Shown here piece by piece: positions 38,386 to 41,279 of a stretch of 41,279 nucleotides of DNA. The DNA is taken from NCBI RefSeq assembly GCF_002395745.1, contig NZ_DGUN01000061.1:1-41279 (forward strand). The letters run 5' to 3'. Under the pieces are notes generated by a model. The model ran no database searches. It saw only the letters and a list, made by a program, of their open reading frames with translations, and had not been told where the DNA came from. Position numbers and translations under genes: made by a program. The stretch comes from Fibrobacter sp. UBA4309 (GTDB lineage: Bacteria > Fibrobacterota > Fibrobacteria > Fibrobacterales > Fibrobacteraceae). Positions within the stretch are counted from its first letter, which is position 1; every line of letters begins with the position of its first letter.

Positions 38386-39216
38386 TTAGGCCCTCTTCTG
38401 ACGACGGCGCACGATGTACTTATCGGTACGCTTATTGTTACGAGTTTTAGCACCCTTGGAGTTCTTGCCCCAGGGAGAGCACGGATGACGACCACCAGAG
38501 GTACGTCCTTCACCACCACCGAGCGGGTGGTCGACCGGGTTCATCACGACACCGCGGACAGCGGGACGTTTGCCGAGCCAGCGAGAACGGCCGGCAGAGC
38601 CCGAGGATTCATTCATGTGATCGATATTGGAAACCTGACCGACAACAGCGAGGCAGTCTTCGGAGATGTAGCGAACTTCGCCACTCGGGAGACGGACCTG
38701 GCAGAGCTTGCCGTCCTTGGCAACGAGTTCAGCAGCGGCACCGGCGGAGCGGACCAGCTGGGCACCCTTGCCCGGCTTCATTTCGATGTTGTGAATCAAA
38801 GTGTTCAGCGGGATATCGCGGATCGGGAGAGCGTTACCTACGCGGAATTCTGCACCTTCACCAGCGTTCAGGACGTCGCCGACCTTGACGCTTGCCGGGG
38901 CAATGATGTAGGCGCGCTTGCCGTTCTGGTACTTGACCAGGGCGATACGTGCTGTACGGTTCGGATCGTATTCGATCGTTTCGACAGTGCAGGGAATGCC
39001 TGCGAACTGGCGCTTGAAATCGATAAGACGATACAGTTTCTTGTGACCACCACCGCGACGGCGGGAGGTGATTTCACCAGCGTTGTTACGGCCGGAGCTA
39101 CGCTTGATACCTTCGGTAAGCGGCTTGTACGGCTTCTCGGCAGTGATTTCCTTGCGGTCACCAATCTGCTTGTAGCGCAGCGTCGGGGTAAGAGGGCGAT
39201 AAGATTTCAGACCCAT
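38386..39216 (-). CDS. rplB: 50S ribosomal protein L2
   Basis: L2 supports peptidyl transfer and subunit association. The 276-residue protein starts MGLKSYRPLTPTLRYKQIGD, has KRSSGRNNAGEITSRRRGGGHKKLYRLIDFKR, and the invariant VVMNPVDHPLGGGEGRTSGGRHPCSPWG with the key His. Confidence 0.97.
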   Translation of the reverse strand: MGLKSYRPLTPTLRYKQIGDRKEITAEKPYKPLTEGIKRSSGRNNAGEITSRRRGGGHKKLYRLIDFKRQFAGIPCTVETIEYDPNRTARIALVKYQNGKRAYIIAPASVKVGDVLNAGEGAEFRVGNALPIRDIPLNTLIHNIEMKPGKGAQLVRSAGAAAELVAKDGKLCQVRLPSGEVRYISEDCLAVVGQVSNIDHMNESSGSAGRSRWLGKRPAVRGVVMNPVDHPLGGGEGRTSGGRHPCSPWGKNSKGAKTRNNKRTDKYIVRRRQKRA

Positions 39217-39218
39217 GA

Positions 39219-39521
39219 TTATACTCCTTCGAACTCGGCAATCTTTTGCCCGGCCTTGAGTGTGATGTAGGCCTTCTTCCAGTTGGGTTTCTTGCCGGCG
39301 GCCATGCGGACGCGCTTGATCTTGCCACGGTTAATCAGAGTATTGACCGAGGCGACCTTGACGTCAAAGCGCTTTTCGATAGCGGCCTTGACTTCGTCCT
39401 TGCTGGCGTTCAGGGCAACCTTGAACACGTACTTACGAGCACCGGACTTCGGATTCACCATGTTCTTGGTGGTTTCTTCGGTCACGTGCGGTGCAACGAG
39501 AATTTCGTGAAGTTCTTTCAT
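39219..39521 (-). CDS. rplW: 50S ribosomal protein L23
   Basis: L23 is the docking site of trigger factor and SRP at the tunnel exit. The 100-residue protein has LVAPHVTEETTKNMV, YVFKVALNASKDEVKAAIEKRFDVKVASVNTL and the C-terminal KKAYITLKAGQKI. Its ATG overlaps the rplD stop (TAATG). Confidence 0.96.
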   Translation of the reverse strand: MKELHEILVAPHVTEETTKNMVNPKSGARKYVFKVALNASKDEVKAAIEKRFDVKVASVNTLINRGKIKRVRMAAGKKPNWKKAYITLKAGQKIAEFEGV

Positions 39522-40141
39522 TAGCGGCCTCCTTCAAGTTCTGCGAGAGCAGCCTGAGAGATGACAACGTTGTTCGCACGAACGATGTCGTAGGTATTGA
39601 CATCTTCGACGCGGGCGCAACGGCACCAAGGAATGTTGTTGGAGGACAAGTAGAGGTTTTCGTCCTTCGCGCTAACAACAAAGAGCACGTTACGTTGTTC
39701 GATACCGGACTTGGTGAGAACGGCGAGGAGATCCTTGGTCTTCGGGGCGGAGAAGCTGAGAGCTTCGAACACGAAGAACTTGCCTTCCTGGGCCTTTGCA
39801 GCGAGTGCAGAGTGGAACGCGATCTTCTTGACCTTCTTGTTCACCTTTTCGAAGTAGTCGTGGGACTTCGGACCGTGAGCCTTGGCACCGCGAACCCACA
39901 CAGCGGAGGTGTTCTGACCGGAGCGGGCGCGACCCGTGCCCTTCTGCTTCCAGGGCTTCTGGCCACCGCCGCTGACTTCGGACTTGGTCTTCGTCTTGGC
40001 AGTACCCTGACGGTTGTTGTTCAGGATGGCCTTGATATGCAAGTACATGCAAACCTTGTTGACTTCTTCGTCAAAAAGGGCCGGGAGCTGAATATCATTC
40101 TTGAAATCGCCGGTAGCGGCGAAAAGCTTTGCACTAGCCAT
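39521..40141 (-). CDS. rplD: 50S ribosomal protein L4
   Basis: L4 lines the tunnel with its extended loop and, in E. coli, represses the S10 operon. The 206-residue protein has NNNRQGTAKTKTKSEVSGGGQKPWKQKGTGRARSGQNTS, the diagnostic loop, and HGPKSHDYFEKVNKKVKKIAFHSALAAKA. Its ATG overlaps the rplC stop (TAATG). Confidence 0.96.
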   Translation of the reverse strand: MASAKLFAATGDFKNDIQLPALFDEEVNKVCMYLHIKAILNNNRQGTAKTKTKSEVSGGGQKPWKQKGTGRARSGQNTSAVWVRGAKAHGPKSHDYFEKVNKKVKKIAFHSALAAKAQEGKFFVFEALSFSAPKTKDLLAVLTKSGIEQRNVLFVVSAKDENLYLSSNNIPWCRCARVEDVNTYDIVRANNVVISQAALAELEGGR

Positions 40142-40758
40142 TAGTCTTTCCTCACCACGATAATGCTGTTCTTCGGGCCCGGGACAGCGCCACGGACGAA
40201 GATCAGGTTGCGGTCGCCGTCGACTTTGACGACCTGGAGGTGCTTCACGGTCACTTTCTTGTTGCCGTACTGACCAGCCATACGCTTACCCGGGAAAACA
40301 CGGCCCGGATAGGAGTGAGCAGACGTACCGCCCGGTTCACGCATGTTGTGCGTACCGTGAGAGCGAGGACCGCTGTGGAAGCCGTGGCGCTTGATGGTAC
40401 CAGAGAATCCGTGACCCTTGGAGATACCGGAAACGTTCACCATCTTCGCATCGGCGAAGTCGGCTGCGCCGAATTCCTTGCCAACCGGCCAGGATTCGAG
40501 ATCAGCCACGTCAAATTCGGCGAGGTGTTCGCGGACAGCGATTTCAGCCTTCTTGAAATGGCCGATTTCTGCCTTGTTGGCGCGCTGTTCCTTCTTAAGA
40601 CCAAAGCCGATCTGGACGGCAGTGTAACCATCCTTTTCTTCTGTCTTGTGGGAAACGACCACGCACGGACCGGCTTCGAGAACCGTTACAGGAACGCATT
40701 CGCCCTGTTCCGTGAACACTTGGGTCATTCCCAATTTCTTTGCGAGAATACCGTTCAT
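40141..40758 (-). CDS. rplC: 50S ribosomal protein L3
   Basis: L3 is an early 50S assembly protein close to the peptidyl-transferase centre. The 205-residue protein starts MNGILAKKLGMTQVFTEQGE and has KGHGFSGTIKRHGFHSGPRSHGTHNMREPGGTSAHSYPGRVFPGKRMAGQYGN, which is diagnostic. Confidence 0.97.
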   Translation of the reverse strand: MNGILAKKLGMTQVFTEQGECVPVTVLEAGPCVVVSHKTEEKDGYTAVQIGFGLKKEQRANKAEIGHFKKAEIAVREHLAEFDVADLESWPVGKEFGAADFADAKMVNVSGISKGHGFSGTIKRHGFHSGPRSHGTHNMREPGGTSAHSYPGRVFPGKRMAGQYGNKKVTVKHLQVVKVDGDRNLIFVRGAVPGPKNSIIVVRKD

Positions 40759-40763
40759 TGTTA

Positions 40764-41072
40764 TTAGACCTTAATTTCGACTTCGACACCAGCCGGCAAG
40801 TCAAGTTTCATGAGGGAATCGACAGTTTGCGGCGTAGCATCGAGGATGTCGATAAGACGCTTGTGCGTACGGGATTCAAACTGTTCACGAGAAGTCTTGT
40901 CGATATGCGGAGAGCGGAGCACCGTATACTTCTGGACCTTCGTCGGGAGGGGGATGGGCCCCGCGATGCGGGCACCCGTTTGCTTAGCTGTATTCACGAT
41001 GTCTTGAGCAGAGCGGTCGATCATACGATGATCGAAGCTCTTCAAGCGAATACGAATGCGTTCACCAGCCAT
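40764..41072 (-). CDS. rpsJ: 30S ribosomal protein S10
   Basis: S10 is a 30S head protein and, as NusE, part of antitermination complexes. The 102-residue protein shows RIRLKSFDHRMIDRSAQDIV, GPIPLPTKVQKYTVLRSPHIDK, and REQFESRTHKRLIDI, close to consensus. It is the first gene of the S10 order and follows tuf by 9 bases, so tuf may be in the same transcript. Confidence 0.97.
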   Translation of the reverse strand: MAGERIRIRLKSFDHRMIDRSAQDIVNTAKQTGARIAGPIPLPTKVQKYTVLRSPHIDKTSREQFESRTHKRLIDILDATPQTVDSLMKLDLPAGVEVEIKV

Positions 41073-41081
41073 GATTTTTCC

Positions 41082-41279
41082 TTACTTGATGATTTCGGTT
41101 ACAGAGCCAGCACCAACAGTACGGCCACCTTCGCGGATAGCGAAGCGGAGCTGCTTTTCCATGGCGATCGGGGCGATGAGGTTCACGTGGATCGTGACGG
41201 TGTCACCCGGGGTCACCATTTCGACGCCTTCGGGCAGCTGGATCGTGCCGGTCACGTCGGTGGTGCGGAAGTAGAACTG
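41082..41279 (-). CDS. tuf: Elongation factor Tu, C-terminal fragment
   Basis: The last 65 residues of EF-Tu are visible: [18 protein letters not shown], then [20 protein letters not shown], then [20 protein letters not shown] and a stop codon. This is domain 3, which contacts aminoacyl-tRNA and EF-Ts. The gene continues beyond the right edge of the window. Position before rpsJ is the common str-S10 arrangement. Confidence 0.97.

Overview
The window looks like chromosomal DNA of a Fibrobacter-type bacterium (Fibrobacterota, FCB group), possibly a rumen or gut isolate or a metagenome-assembled genome. That assignment is inference from gene content: a secreted GH44 glucanase with a sorting-type C-terminal tail, Ser-rich lipoproteins, an E. 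coli-like LysA, and promoter-like boxes of the form TAnnTTTG, a pattern known from Bacteroidota. No database search was possible.

Layout. 1-273 is the 3' end of an aspartate kinase. 352-3150 is an AT-richer accessory segment: a Ser-rich lipoprotein, a possible coupled mini-ORF, a possible orphan small RNA, and an ATPase/PD-(D/E)XK-nuclease-like gene bracketed by two near-identical 79-bp direct repeats. 3174-9489 holds a secreted DUF4434-like TIM-barrel protein, dxs, a Lys/Ala-rich protein with a glycogen-binding-like CBM48 domain, a second large lipoprotein, and lysA. 9615-13457 is a plus-strand run: an outer-membrane barrel protein with a long Ala/Pro spacer, rsmA, a flavin reductase-like protein and a metallo-beta-lactamase-fold hydrolase. 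From 13458 to the end every gene is on the minus strand: lon-yggS, the GH44 enzyme, tig-clpP-clpX, tRNA-Leu(UAG), a five-gene polysaccharide assembly locus (export, chain length, polymerase/ligase, glycosyltransferase, flippase), and then the S10-spc-alpha ribosomal super-operon from tuf (partial) to rplQ.

How the parts work together. The ribosomal cluster follows the usual bacterial order (rpsJ ... rplN ... secY, infA, rpmJ, rpsM, rpsK, rpoA, rplQ), but rpsD is missing between rpsK and rpoA. Many junctions are stop/start overlaps (TAATG, TAGTG, ATGA, TGATG), which indicates translational coupling. A clear terminator follows rplQ, and the polysaccharide locus starts only 14 nt beyond its U-tract. 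Trigger factor, ClpP and ClpX form a protein-quality operon; Lon is coupled separately with the PLP-homeostasis protein YggS.

Most notable observations: (1) the repeat-bracketed ATPase/nuclease gene, whose start codon lies in a perfect 13-bp stem with the Shine-Dalgarno sequence alone in a 7-nt loop; (2) lysA, rsmA and lon share TATCTTT 5-6 nt before ATG and lack a Shine-Dalgarno sequence, which suggests leaderless mRNAs; (3) rplN has a one-base frameshift at codon 4, most simply an assembly error but worth checking; (4) a histone-H1-like tail joined to a CBM48 domain.
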